A DNA stretch of 10,684 bases from Candidatus Latescibacterota bacterium (GCA_030613045.1 JAUWMS010000036.1:1-10684), one strand, 5' to 3'; counted from the first letter of the stretch, positions 1 to 6,895 are shown. Numbers and translations: made by a program. The notes: generated from the letters alone by a model not told the origin.

Positions 1-437
1 AGGCGAAAAAGCACCGTCTCGGCCTGATCGTCCGCGGTATGTCCGGTGGCGATCCGAGTGGCTCCGACCTGTTCGGCCACGTCTTGCAGAAAGCGATAGC
101 GGACGATCCGGGCGCCTTCCTCCAGGGAAAGCCGTTGCTCCCGAACGAATGCCCGCACGTCTTCCATCCCGCCGGTGAAGGGCATCCCGAGATCGGAGCA
201 CAGCGCTTCGACGAAACGGGCATCCTCATCCGAATCCCTCCCGCGCAGACTATGATTGAGGTGCGCAACGTGAAGACGGATGTGAAGTGCCTCCCGCAAT
301 CGACTGAGGATATGCAGCAGCGCCACTGAATCCGCTCCGCCCGATACGGCCACCAATACCTTATCGTCCGCCTGCGCCATCCGGTGACGGCGCATAAAAT
401 TCCGCACGGTTTCGAGGAGGTCTTTGTCTGTATGCAT
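1..437 (-). CDS. tilS: tRNA(Ile)-lysidine synthase, 5' part (cut by window edge)
   Basis: TilS converts the wobble cytidine of the CAU anticodon of a tRNA-Ile into lysidine, using ATP and lysine in the cytoplasm, so that the tRNA reads AUA. The reverse complement read from the ATG at 437 is open to the window edge, giving 145 residues. It shows the N-type PP-loop ATPase signature SGGADS at residues 32-37, the following AHLNHSLRG block (58-66), the EEGAR/RY block (about 106-114) and ATGHTADDQAET (130-141), all in the order typical of TilS. The C-terminal tRNA-binding domains lie outside the window. The start was chosen because it precedes the PP loop by about 30 residues, as usual, and an AAAGGCG stretch lies just upstream. 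A strong promoter lies about 120 bp upstream. The identification rests on motif order and is secure; only the C-terminal architecture is unknown. Confidence 0.93.
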   Translation of the reverse strand, partial: MHTDKDLLETVRNFMRRHRMAQADDKVLVAVSGGADSVALLHILSRLREALHIRLHVAHLNHSLRGRDSDEDARFVEALCSDLGMPFTGGMEDVRAFVREQRLSLEEGARIVRYRFLQDVAEQVGATRIATGHTADDQAETVLFR

Positions 438-495
438 AGAACGCCTTTGCCGTGCACTTCTTTCGCTCCGTGCGCGGTTCGGGGGGAAAAGTAGA

Positions 496-528
496 AGACT
501 TCCGAAGTCTGTCAGACTTCGGAAGTCT
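496..528. repeat. 33-nt perfect palindrome built from two GACTTC-N-GAAGTC units
   Basis: Two 16-nt arms (496-511 and 513-528) are exact reverse complements around a single T at 512. Each arm is itself almost palindromic: GACTTC-C-GAAGTC in the left arm and GACTTC-G-GAAGTC in the right. The DNA can therefore form one long hairpin or two small ones. It lies in the predicted tilS leader. It could be a dispersed REP-like repeat, a regulator-binding site or an RNA structure; the sequence alone does not decide. Confidence 0.7.
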
Positions 529-557
529 GGTTCATAACACAGCAATCTACAACACAA

Positions 558-586
558 AATATACGAAAACAAAGGGCTTTTGTCAA
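558..586 (-). promoter_or_regulatory. Predicted sigma-70 promoter for tilS
   Basis: On the minus strand the sequence reads TTGACA (586-581), a 17-nt spacer, then TATATT (563-558). This is a perfect -35 box, a 5-of-6 -10 box and the ideal spacing. Transcription would start near 551 and run towards tilS, giving a leader of roughly 115 nt that contains the 496-528 palindrome. This is a sequence-based prediction. Confidence 0.6.
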
Positions 587-608
587 GTCCTCGTCGCGAT
601 AAAAATCC

Positions 609-636
609 TTGCGTTCCACGCAAAAAAGCGTATATT
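609..636 (+). promoter_or_regulatory. Candidate promoter for the GH2 gene
   Basis: TTGCGT (609-614), a 16-nt spacer and TATATT (631-636) read in the plus direction. The -10 box is good, the -35 box only partly matches. Transcription would begin inside the 7-mer array at 638. The -35 box overlaps a small 5-bp hairpin (TTGCG/CGCAA). Moderate-to-low confidence. Confidence 0.35.
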
Positions 637-637
637 T

Positions 638-735
<98 letters not shown>

Positions 736-782
736 TATTTTGAATACCAGTGCAGTTTCCCCTCAAACAGGAGGCCCAACCC

Positions 783-2558
783 ATGTCGAACGCATCTATC
801 CCCAGACCGGAGTTCCCGCGTCCTCAATGGGTGCGGGAGGACTGGCTGAATCTGAACGGAACGTGGCAGTTCGAGAGGGACCCCGGACGCAGCGGAGAAC
901 AGCGCGGTCTGCCCGCGGCGGATCGGCTCTCCGGGGAGATCGTGGTTCCTTTTCCTCCGGAAAGCGCGTTATCCGGCGTGGCGTGCAGAGATTTTATGCC
1001 CTCGGTCTGGTACCGGCGCACCGTAACGATCCCGGAGCGATGGCGCAATCGAAGGATACTGCTCCATTTCGGAGCGATAGATTATGAGGCCCGTGTGTGG
1101 ATCAACGGACGGGAGGCCGGCTCGCATCGAGGCGGATACACGCCGTTTGCGCTGGAGATCACCGATTTTTTGCACGCGGGAGAAAACGTCATCGTGGTCT
1201 GCGCGGAGGACGACACGCGATCCCCGCTTCAGCCCTCGGGCAAACAGTCTTCGCAATATTACTCGCGCGGCTGTTCTTACACCCGCGTGACCGGAATTTG
1301 GCAGACCGTGTGGTTGGAGGCGGTGCCGGAGACCTATCTTGCCGAAGCCAGACTCACGCCGGATTTGGAGGGCGGGCGGCTGTTCATCGAGGCCAAAGTG
1401 GACGGTCCGGCAAAGGGCATGACCTTGACCGCCACAGCCTTTGCAGATGGCGTCGAGGTGGGGCAAATGCATGCCCCGTGCGTGGGAAATCGGGCTATGG
1501 CGGTGATCGAGCTATCCGAGGTGCGGGCGTGGTCGCCGGAGGATCCGTTTCTGTATGATCTGGAATTGCGATTGGAGCGGGCGGGCACGCCGGTAGATCG
1601 CGTGCAGAGCTACTTCGGACTTCGATCCATCGCGCTCGATCCCCCGGCCATTTTGCTCAACGGCAAGCCAGTCTTCCAGAGGCTGGTGCTGGATCAGGGG
1701 TACTACCCGGACGGCATCTACACGGCCCCTTCGGACGAGGCCCTGAAGCGGGACATCGAGATCTCTTTGGGATTGGGATTCAACGGAGCACGGCTGCACC
1801 AAAAAGTGTTCGAGCCGCGCTTTCTGTATTGGGCTGACCGGTTGGGCTATCTGGTCTGGGGCGAGTTCGGAAGCTGGGGATTGGACGTCCGCCGCCCGGA
1901 GGCGCTGGAGCGTTTTACGACCGAATGGATGGAGGTGCTTGGGCGGGACACCAACCACCCGTCGCTGGTGGGATGGTGTCCCTTCAACGAGACCGGACCC
2001 GGACGCGGGCAGAATCCAGAGACGCTTCGCACCGTGTACCGTCTCACCACAATGTTCGATGCCACCCGCCCGGTCATAGACACGAGCGGATACACCCATG
2101 TGGCCACGGACGTATACGACGCGCACGACTATGATCAGAATCCCGAAACCTTCGCCGAGCGCCATCGGCCGTTTGCGGAAGGAAAGCCGCCTTTCAGGAA
2201 CTACCCGGATAGCGACGCGCCGTATCAGGGCCAGCCCTATTTCATCAGCGAATACGGCGGCATCTGGTGGAAGCCGGGTCAGAAGGAGGACAATGCGGCC
2301 TGGGGCTACGGCGGCAAAGAAGGGCGTCCAAAGAGCGAGGAGGAGTTTCTGAACCGCTATCGGGAATTGACCGAAGTCCTTCTGCGCCATCCCCGCATGT
2401 GCGGCTTCTGCTACACCCAACTCTACGACGTCGAGCAGGAGGTCAACGGCCTCTATACCTACGACCGCCAGGCCAAGTTCGATCCGGAAAAAATCCGCGC
2501 GGTCAATAGCCAGCGGGCGGCCATCGAGGAAAAGATGGAAGCGGAGAGCGGGATCTGA
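783..2558 (+). CDS. Glycoside hydrolase family 2 protein (beta-galactosidase/beta-glucuronidase-like)
   Basis: A retaining beta-glycosidase of the GH2 superfamily that hydrolyses terminal beta-linked sugars; the exact sugar cannot be read from the sequence. The 591-residue product starts with the NLNGTWQF signature of the sugar-binding jelly-roll domain (about residues 15-190), continues with an Ig-like domain (about 195-290) and ends in a TIM barrel. RDTNHPSLVGW leads into the acid/base pair N402-E403, and FISEYGG supplies the likely nucleophile E490, both as expected for the family. No signal peptide is visible, so it probably acts in the cytoplasm on imported oligosaccharides. The ATG at 783 is preferred over an upstream GTG at 750 because AGGAGG (769-774) sits 8 nt before it. 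It stands alone, followed by a terminator-like hairpin. At under 600 residues it is close to the compact glucuronidase-type members, far from the 1000-residue LacZ type. Confidence 0.9.
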   Translation: MSNASIPRPEFPRPQWVREDWLNLNGTWQFERDPGRSGEQRGLPAADRLSGEIVVPFPPESALSGVACRDFMPSVWYRRTVTIPERWRNRRILLHFGAIDYEARVWINGREAGSHRGGYTPFALEITDFLHAGENVIVVCAEDDTRSPLQPSGKQSSQYYSRGCSYTRVTGIWQTVWLEAVPETYLAEARLTPDLEGGRLFIEAKVDGPAKGMTLTATAFADGVEVGQMHAPCVGNRAMAVIELSEVRAWSPEDPFLYDLELRLERAGTPVDRVQSYFGLRSIALDPPAILLNGKPVFQRLVLDQGYYPDGIYTAPSDEALKRDIEISLGLGFNGARLHQKVFEPRFLYWADRLGYLVWGEFGSWGLDVRRPEALERFTTEWMEVLGRDTNHPSLVGWCPFNETGPGRGQNPETLRTVYRLTTMFDATRPVIDTSGYTHVATDVYDAHDYDQNPETFAERHRPFAEGKPPFRNYPDSDAPYQGQPYFISEYGGIWWKPGQKEDNAAWGYGGKEGRPKSEEEFLNRYRELTEVLLRHPRMCGFCYTQLYDVEQEVNGLYTYDRQAKFDPEKIRAVNSQRAAIEEKMEAESGI

Positions 2559-2621
2559 GCGAAATATCCCGGCGTGCGCTTCCGGCACAGATCAGAGACC
2601 TTCCCATAAAATGCGCTTTGG

Positions 2622-2661
2622 GGCCATTTCAGTCCGATGGGATGAGGATGGCCTTTTTTTT
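2622..2661 (+). terminator. Candidate rho-independent terminator after the GH2 gene
   Basis: GGCCAT (2622-2627) pairs with ATGGCC (2648-2653), followed at once by eight T residues (2654-2661). The loop is long (20 nt), which weakens the structure, although a TCC/GGA pairing inside it could help. Its place 63 bp after the stop codon fits termination of GH2 transcription. Confidence 0.5.
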
Positions 2662-2694
2662 GTTCCTGAAGTCATCTGTACCTGAGCAAAATCC

Positions 2695-2723
2695 TTGACA
2701 AGGGATCGGATTATGCTTATCCT
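2695..2723 (+). promoter_or_regulatory. Predicted sigma-70 promoter for the isomerase gene
   Basis: TTGACA (2695-2700), a 17-nt spacer and TATCCT (2718-2723). The -35 box is perfect, the -10 box matches 4 or 5 positions of TATAAT. The leader to the start codon at 2906 would be about 175 nt and would include the TTTGCG-type repeat. Confidence 0.5.
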
Positions 2724-2825
2724 TGCGAAGATGTTATCCGCATTTTATTCCCTTATGATTTTTCGACGCAAAGAAAAACAGATTAAGGTTAAAAAAGGGG
2801 AGGGCTTGGTGGTCTCAACCTCAAC

Positions 2826-2876
2826 CTTTGCCTTCTTTGCCTCTGAAGTCCTTTGCGCTCTTTGCGACTTTGCAGT
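2826..2876 (+). repeat. TTTGCG-type imperfect short repeat, copy 1
   Basis: Imperfect units of about 8-10 nt beginning with TTTGC (TTTGCC, TTTGCC, TTTGCG, TTTGCG, TTTGCA) follow one another. Related stretches occur inverted at 8948-8971 and direct at about 9535-9572. No function is visible; it lies in the leader of the isomerase gene. Confidence 0.5.
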
Positions 2877-2905
2877 GAACATACGAAAAAAGAGGGGTTT
2901 TAAAA

Positions 2906-3733
2906 ATGAAATTCGCAACGTGTATGACGCTTTTCCTCAAGGAACCTTTGTGTGACGATCATTTTCGTCGGATACACGAACATGGATTCGACACGGTGGA
3001 GCTTTGCAACTATCCGGGTCATTTCCACGGCACGGACGAAGAGGTGGTTTGGCTCAAGAAATCGTTGAGGGAACACGAGATCCACGTGCACTCCATGCAC
3101 TGTTCCTTCGACGCACTGACCGGCGAGCGGCTGCACGAGACAAAGCAAATCCTGCACGCCAATCTCGAATTGCTGGCTGATCTCGGCGGCCGCTATCTCG
3201 TGGTGCACTATGCGATTTTCGCCGATCCCGATGATCTGATTGTGGACGAGAAGGGCAAGCCCTATCCGGGATTCAGCGTGGTCCGGGCGCTGAAGCGGGG
3301 CCCGGAAATGTTGGAACGGATCAAGGAGGGAATGGCGGCTTATGCCGAATACGCGCGCCGTCTCGGCGTGGCGGTTGCCCTTGAGACTGATTACGAAAAT
3401 TCCGAACGGCTGATCGAGTTTATCTCCGAGGCCGATCCATCCGCGTGCGGGATCTGCTTCGACAGCGGGCATGCGCAGCTCGATTCGGATGCGGCGGACC
3501 TGGCGCGCTTGCTCGGCCCGCGCGTTATCGGAACGCATCTGCACGACAATGACGGCAAAGAGGATCAGCACAAACCGCCTTTCTCCGGGACGATTGACTG
3601 GAAGGGTGTTTTGTCGGGACTCAAGGCCGGTGGATATGCGGGTCCGCTGACGTATGAAACGCTGACCGGAAGCCTGGCGGACATCGCCGTTTTGAATAAC
3701 CGGTTATCAGAACTATGGGAGGAGACATGGTAG
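2906..3733 (+). CDS. Sugar phosphate isomerase/epimerase (xylose-isomerase-like TIM barrel)
   Basis: A 275-residue member of the xylose-isomerase-like/AP-endonuclease-2 TIM-barrel superfamily, whose members use a divalent metal to isomerise or epimerise sugars, keto sugars or inosose. The likely metal ligands are E160 in VALETD, D186 and H189 in CFDSGH, H211 or H213 and D214 in THLHDND, and E251 in TYET, in the usual order on successive barrel strands. The length is typical for single-domain members. The start codon is preceded by AGAGGGG (2891-2897) with an 8-nt gap. The last codons overlap a short remnant ORF, which in turn overlaps altronate dehydratase by ATGA, so transcription with uxaA is likely. 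That neighbour suggests a role in uronate or aldonate use, but the substrate cannot be assigned; hydroxypyruvate isomerase- or IolE-like roles are alternatives. Confidence 0.85.
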   Translation: MKFATCMTLFLKEPLCDDHFRRIHEHGFDTVELCNYPGHFHGTDEEVVWLKKSLREHEIHVHSMHCSFDALTGERLHETKQILHANLELLADLGGRYLVVHYAIFADPDDLIVDEKGKPYPGFSVVRALKRGPEMLERIKEGMAAYAEYARRLGVAVALETDYENSERLIEFISEADPSACGICFDSGHAQLDSDAADLARLLGPRVIGTHLHDNDGKEDQHKPPFSGTIDWKGVLSGLKAGGYAGPLTYETLTGSLADIAVLNNRLSELWEETW

Positions 3734-3879
3734 CCGACCTTCACCTCACCGGCGGATCGGACTACCACGGTTTGGCCGGCTATCGCGCCTTCGGGGAGCC
3801 TTGTCTAAAATTGCCCGGTCCTGCGCCGCGCGGCGTGGTGCATTTGGGCGCATTGCTGAAGGAAAGGATGAGCGAATGA
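3727..3879 (+). pseudogene. Short ORF matching the C-terminus of a PHP-domain phosphoesterase (remnant)
   Basis: Fifty codons from ATG 3727 to TGA 3877-3879. Residues 6-15 read HLTGGSDYHG, the hallmark of the last metal-binding block of PHP-family metallophosphoesterases, where the D and H bind metal; the rest (a short loop, a proline-rich turn, then VVHLGALLKERM) resembles the terminal helix of such proteins. A whole PHP protein has about 220-290 residues, so all earlier metal ligands are missing and the fragment cannot be a working enzyme by itself. An in-frame stop at 3697-3699 closes the frame upstream. GGGAGGAG (3717-3724) precedes the ATG, and the start overlaps the isomerase stop while the end overlaps the uxaA start by ATGA, so it may still be translated and couple the two genes. 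Deletion remnant is the preferred reading; a real microprotein is possible. Confidence 0.55.
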
Positions 3880-5411
3880 AAACAAACGATTCCGCCGCGT
3901 CCCTGATTCGGATCCACCCGGACGACAACGTGGCCGTGACCAGCATGCCGCTTTCCAAAGGCGCGCCGATCACTGCCGCAGGAGAATCTCTGACCCTCCT
4001 CGATGACGTGGAGATCGGCGGCCGCATTGCCCTCACGGACATCCCCGCCGGTCAGCCGATTGTTCAGTACGGGGAATTTCTGGGGCGATCCATCGGCGTT
4101 TATACGGGGCAGGCGATCACGCCGGAGCGCGTGGAGCGGATCGAGCCGCAATACGTGCTTCCCGATGACTTCACGCCGCGCGATCCCATCCCTGTCGAAT
4201 CCGATCCGCCGACCTTTATGGGCATTCGACGGCCGGACGGGGGCGTAGGCACACGCAATTGGATCTTAGTGGTTCCGACGGTGGGCTGTTGTGTGCACGA
4301 GGCCGAACAGATCGCGGCGGAGGCCCATGCCAAATGGTTCTCCCGCGAGCAATATCCTCACGTGGATGGCGTTGTTGCGCTGTCGCACATCGAGGGCTGT
4401 GCGTACTGCGAGGCTTCGGCTCAGCGTTCCACGCAGGTGCTGGCCAATTGCATCGCTCATCCCAATGTGGCCGGGGCTGTCCTGGTGGAGTTGGGGTGCG
4501 AGCGGATTCACGCCGCCACGGTGCTGGAGCGTCTCGATCCGAACATCCGTTCCGCTAAACCGGTTGCGGTGGTGAAGGTTCAGGACGTTGGGTCGCACGC
4601 CGCGATTCGGGCTGGCGTGGAGCACATCGCCGGGATGCTGGCGCATGCCGATCGCGCGCGCCGTTCCGAAGTCTCCGTGAGCGAGTTGATCCTCGGCGTG
4701 GAGTGCGGCGGCTCCGACGGACTTTCGGGCATCACCGCGAATCCCGCGCGCGGAAATGCCGGCGACAGGCTGGTGCGTTTCGGCGGCGCATCGCTGATCA
4801 CGGAACTATCGGAATTTTCCGGCGTCGAGTTGGCCTTTGCACAACGGGCTGTGAGCCGCGATCTGGCCGAGGACATCATGGCGGCTTTCCGGGCGCACAA
4901 GGAATTGGCGGCCTCGGGCGGGCTGACCTTTGAATACAACACCTCTCCCGGCAACAAAGCGGGAGGACTATTCAACATAGCGGTTAAATCCCACGGAGCC
5001 ATCGCAAAGTCCGGGAGTGCGCCCATATCGGGACTGCTGCAATACGAGGAGCGAATCGGCCGTGCCCGCGGATTGCATCTGCTCGTATGCGCCGCAAACG
5101 ATCTGTTGGCCACCCCGGCACTCGTGGCCGCGGGCGCCCAGGTCGTCTGCTTTACCACCGGCCGGGGAACGGCCATGGGCAACCCGTTCGCCCCGGTGAT
5201 CAAGATCGCCACCAACACGTCTTTGTTCGAGCGTATGCGCTGCGATATGGATGTGGATGCCGGGTCCATTGCCGCCGGTCGGGAGACCATCGAGGACGTT
5301 GGGAAACGAGTGTTCGACGAAATCCTCGCCGTGGCCTCCGGGAAAAAAGCGGCCGCGGAACGCAACGGTCGGCGTGAATTCATGCTGTGGACCATCGGAC
5401 CGATGGTCTGA
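3876..5411 (+). CDS. uxaA: Altronate dehydratase family protein (UxaA)
   Basis: UxaA removes water from D-altronate to give 2-keto-3-deoxy-gluconate in galacturonate breakdown; close relatives act on galactarate. The 511-residue protein has an N-terminal SAF-type domain (about 10-85, starting IRIHPDDNVAV) and the UxaA catalytic region: RRPDGGVGTRN (118-128), VPTVGCC (133-139), HIEGC (171-175), ELGCE (205-209), ECGGSDGLSG (276-285), SPGNKAGG (357-364) and FTTGRGTAMG (426-435). These align well with E. coli UxaA as remembered, at nearly the same length. One visible change is AAAERN (492-497), where the E. coli enzyme has a cysteine before ERN. The ATG at 3876 is preferred over a TTG at 3801 because the family begins at the SAF domain and AAGGAAAGGA (3859-3868) lies 7 nt before it. 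Substrate preference within the family is inferred. Confidence 0.9.
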   Translation: MKTNDSAASLIRIHPDDNVAVTSMPLSKGAPITAAGESLTLLDDVEIGGRIALTDIPAGQPIVQYGEFLGRSIGVYTGQAITPERVERIEPQYVLPDDFTPRDPIPVESDPPTFMGIRRPDGGVGTRNWILVVPTVGCCVHEAEQIAAEAHAKWFSREQYPHVDGVVALSHIEGCAYCEASAQRSTQVLANCIAHPNVAGAVLVELGCERIHAATVLERLDPNIRSAKPVAVVKVQDVGSHAAIRAGVEHIAGMLAHADRARRSEVSVSELILGVECGGSDGLSGITANPARGNAGDRLVRFGGASLITELSEFSGVELAFAQRAVSRDLAEDIMAAFRAHKELAASGGLTFEYNTSPGNKAGGLFNIAVKSHGAIAKSGSAPISGLLQYEERIGRARGLHLLVCAANDLLATPALVAAGAQVVCFTTGRGTAMGNPFAPVIKIATNTSLFERMRCDMDVDAGSIAAGRETIEDVGKRVFDEILAVASGKKAAAERNGRREFMLWTIGPMV

Positions 5412-5421
5412 GGAACAGCAA

Positions 5422-5455
5422 GGGAGCGGGGGAGCGCGCCCCAGCCCCCTCTCCC
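5422..5455 (+). terminator. Strong GC hairpin after uxaA (terminator-like)
   Basis: GGGAGCGGGGG (5422-5432) pairs with CCCCCTCTCCC (5445-5455) at 10 of 11 positions around a 12-nt loop, 10 bp after the stop codon. The T-rich tract that follows is interrupted, so it may act as a weak terminator or as a 3'-end stabiliser. Confidence 0.5.
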
Positions 5456-5474
5456 CCGTTTCTGCATTTTTGTT

Positions 5475-5500
5475 GCATCGGAATTTTGTAATCCCGATGC
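5475..5500. repeat. Inverted repeat hairpin, 11-nt arms
   Basis: Arms 5475-5485 and 5490-5500 pair at 10 of 11 positions around a TTGT loop, with one A/C mismatch; the outer 7 bp are GCATCGG/CCGATGC. It lies between the uxaA terminator-like hairpin and another hairpin cluster, and may be part of the same repeat unit. Confidence 0.6.
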
Positions 5501-5519
5501 ACAGACTGGTAACATCTCT

Positions 5520-5567
5520 GGTTCGGGAAAACAATTTCCCAAGTTCGGGAAGGCAACTTCCCGAACC
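5520..5567. repeat. Cluster of alternative hairpins with GTTCGGGAA repeats
   Basis: GTTCGGGAAG (5543-5552) and CTTCCCGAAC (5557-5566) form a perfect 10-bp stem with a GCAA tetraloop. Just upstream GGGAAA (5525-5530) and TTTCCC (5535-5540) form a second small stem. In addition GGTTCGGGAA (5520-5529) can pair perfectly with TTCCCGAACC (5558-5567), which excludes the 10-bp stem. The direct repeat GTTCGGGAA occurs twice (5521 and 5543). This is typical of REP-like elements; a regulatory switch before the URO-D gene is a less likely reading. Confidence 0.7.
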
Positions 5568-5685
5568 AACAATAATCGAATAAAAACATGGCCTGCCGAA
5601 AAGGGCCTCCTCAGAAATCTTCGGTGGGCAAACCTGTATCCACGTCCCGGACGTTGGCTGCGGATGATGAAAAAAGGGAGTCTCA

Positions 5686-6783
5686 ATGATGCAAACACTA
5701 ACCAGCAGAGAACGGATGACACGCATCCTAAAGCGCCAGCCCGTGGACCGGATCGCTCTGTACGAAGCGTTTTGGGGAGACACGCAGAAAAAATGGAGCG
5801 ACGAAGGCCACGTCGGGAGCGAGGAATCGTTGCAGGACCATTTTGGGATGGACATTCGGGAATCCTGGGCCTTCAACATGGTGGGTGATCTCGATTTCGA
5901 GGAAGAGATCGTGGAGGAAACCGAGGAAACCAAACTGGTGCGCAACGGCAACGGCTCGCTGCTCCGCTGGCATAAGCTGCACGCTTCCACCCCGGAACAC
6001 GTGGATTTTCTGGTGAAAGAGCGAGTCGCCTGGGAGAAGCACATTCGTCCCCATTTAACCAACGCGGACGTCTATCGCCGGCGCATCAATTTCGAGGGCT
6101 ATCGGGACGTCAAGGCCAAGTGCGCACGGGAGCAGCTTTTCTTTGTCTGGTCGGGTGTGAACGTGTTTGAACTGATGCACCCGGTTTGCGGGCACGAATA
6201 CATGCTCATGGGAATGGCGCTCGATCCGGACTGGGTCAGGGATATGTGTCACGTCTATGCCGAATTGACGATTCATCTGATGGAGATCCTCTTCGCCGAG
6301 GAGGGCGCTCCGGACGGGATCTGGTTTTACGAGGATATGGGCTTCAAATTAAAACCTTTCATGTCGCCGGCGATGTATCGGGAAATCATCTTCCCCGCGC
6401 ACAAACGGACGTTCGACTACGTCCATTCCAGGAGGCTGCCCGTTATCGTGCATTCCTGCGGATTTGTCGAGCCGCTCGTGCCCGGACTCATCGAGGCGGG
6501 GATGGACTGCCTCCAGGCGATGGAGGTCAAGGCGGGCATGGATCTGGTCCGCTTGAAAAAAGCGTACGGGGACCGGATCGCATTTATGGGCGGGATGGAC
6601 GTCCGCACCTTGGTGGCCAATGATCGGAAGGCTATCCAGACCGAGCTGGATCGCAAGCTTCCCGTGGCGATGGAAGGCAGCGGATATTGTCTGTACAGCG
6701 ACCACAGCATCCCCAATCAGGTGGAATACGAGACGTATCAGTTTTTTGTAGAGCGTGGTCTGGAGATGGGGACGTACAGGTGA
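5686..6783 (+). CDS. Uroporphyrinogen decarboxylase (URO-D) superfamily protein, methyltransferase-like
   Basis: A 365-residue TIM-barrel protein of the URO-D/MtaA superfamily. Motifs seen are RERMTRILKRQPVDRIAL near the N-terminus, FYEDMGFK (about 211-218), HSCG at 256-259 and FMGGMDVRTL (300-309). The H-x-C-G motif is the zinc-site signature of the corrinoid-dependent methyltransferase branch, whereas the arginine-rich FMRQAGR motif of true heme-pathway HemE near the N-terminus is absent. A role in heme synthesis is therefore unlikely; methyl transfer, possibly demethylation of a substrate, is the family-based guess. Two adjacent ATGs (5686 and 5689) are possible starts; AGGGAG (5675-5680) is 5 or 8 nt before them. 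The stop codon lies inside a heptamer repeat tract. No corrinoid protein is encoded next to it, so the partner is unknown. Confidence 0.8.
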   Translation: MMQTLTSRERMTRILKRQPVDRIALYEAFWGDTQKKWSDEGHVGSEESLQDHFGMDIRESWAFNMVGDLDFEEEIVEETEETKLVRNGNGSLLRWHKLHASTPEHVDFLVKERVAWEKHIRPHLTNADVYRRRINFEGYRDVKAKCAREQLFFVWSGVNVFELMHPVCGHEYMLMGMALDPDWVRDMCHVYAELTIHLMEILFAEEGAPDGIWFYEDMGFKLKPFMSPAMYREIIFPAHKRTFDYVHSRRLPVIVHSCGFVEPLVPGLIEAGMDCLQAMEVKAGMDLVRLKKAYGDRIAFMGGMDVRTLVANDRKAIQTELDRKLPVAMEGSGYCLYSDHSIPNQVEYETYQFFVERGLEMGTYR

Positions 6784-6813
6784 GTGGTGAGTAGTGAGAG
6801 GTGAGTGGTTGCC
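6779..6813. repeat. GGTGAGT heptamer tract overlapping the URO-D stop codon
   Basis: Units GGTGAGT, GGTGAGT, AGTGAGA, GGTGAGT, GGTTGCC follow with period 7. The TGA stop of the URO-D gene (6781-6783) is the TGA of the first unit. A partial inverted companion, CCTCTC at 6812-6817, pairs with GAGAGG at 6796-6801, like the better preserved hairpin at 680-735. Confidence 0.75.
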
Positions 6814-6836
6814 TCTCCACCCATCACGGATTGCCA

Positions 6837-6854
6837 AACGTTGCGAACGTTGCG
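6837..6854. repeat. Two tandem copies of AACGTTGCG
   Basis: Exact 9-nt direct repeat (6837-6845 and 6846-6854), each copy containing the palindrome AACGTT. It sits about 40 bp before the start of the DHS-like gene; a regulator-binding site is possible but nothing else supports it. Confidence 0.5.
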
Positions 6855-6895
6855 TGAAAGATAGGAAAAATAAATCTTGAAGAAGGAGAACACCT

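Larger units (their letters stand above)
2559..2905. other. Intergenic spacer with terminator, promoter and TTTGCG repeat
   Basis: No gene is supported. The spacer holds the candidate GH2 terminator, then a promoter-like TTGACA/TATCCT pair, then an AT-rich stretch and a run of TTTGC-type units directly before the isomerase gene. One open frame through it is phenylalanine- and lysine-rich low-complexity sequence with no ribosome-binding site, and is not believed. Confidence 0.6.

Noticed and set aside
39..329. Plus-strand ORF of 96 codons at the left edge
   Set aside because: It is antisense to tilS, whose PP-loop motifs are clear on the minus strand.
750..782. GTG start at 750 for the GH2 gene
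   Set aside because: No ribosome-binding site, whereas ATG 783 has AGGAGG at ideal distance and starts near the family's N-terminus.
1512..2588. Minus-strand ORF of 358 codons opposite GH2
   Set aside because: Antisense shadow of a GC-rich gene with conserved GH2 catalytic motifs on the plus strand.
2695..2955. Plus-strand ORF of 86 codons before the isomerase
   Set aside because: Starts in the predicted -35 box, is low in complexity, lacks a ribosome-binding site and overlaps the isomerase start.
3801..3875. TTG start at 3801 for uxaA
   Set aside because: The extra 25 residues are out-of-frame translation of the PHP remnant; the family begins at the SAF domain.
4580..5722. Long minus-strand ORFs (also 4968-6062) opposite uxaA
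   Set aside because: Antisense shadows; the plus strand carries all UxaA motifs.
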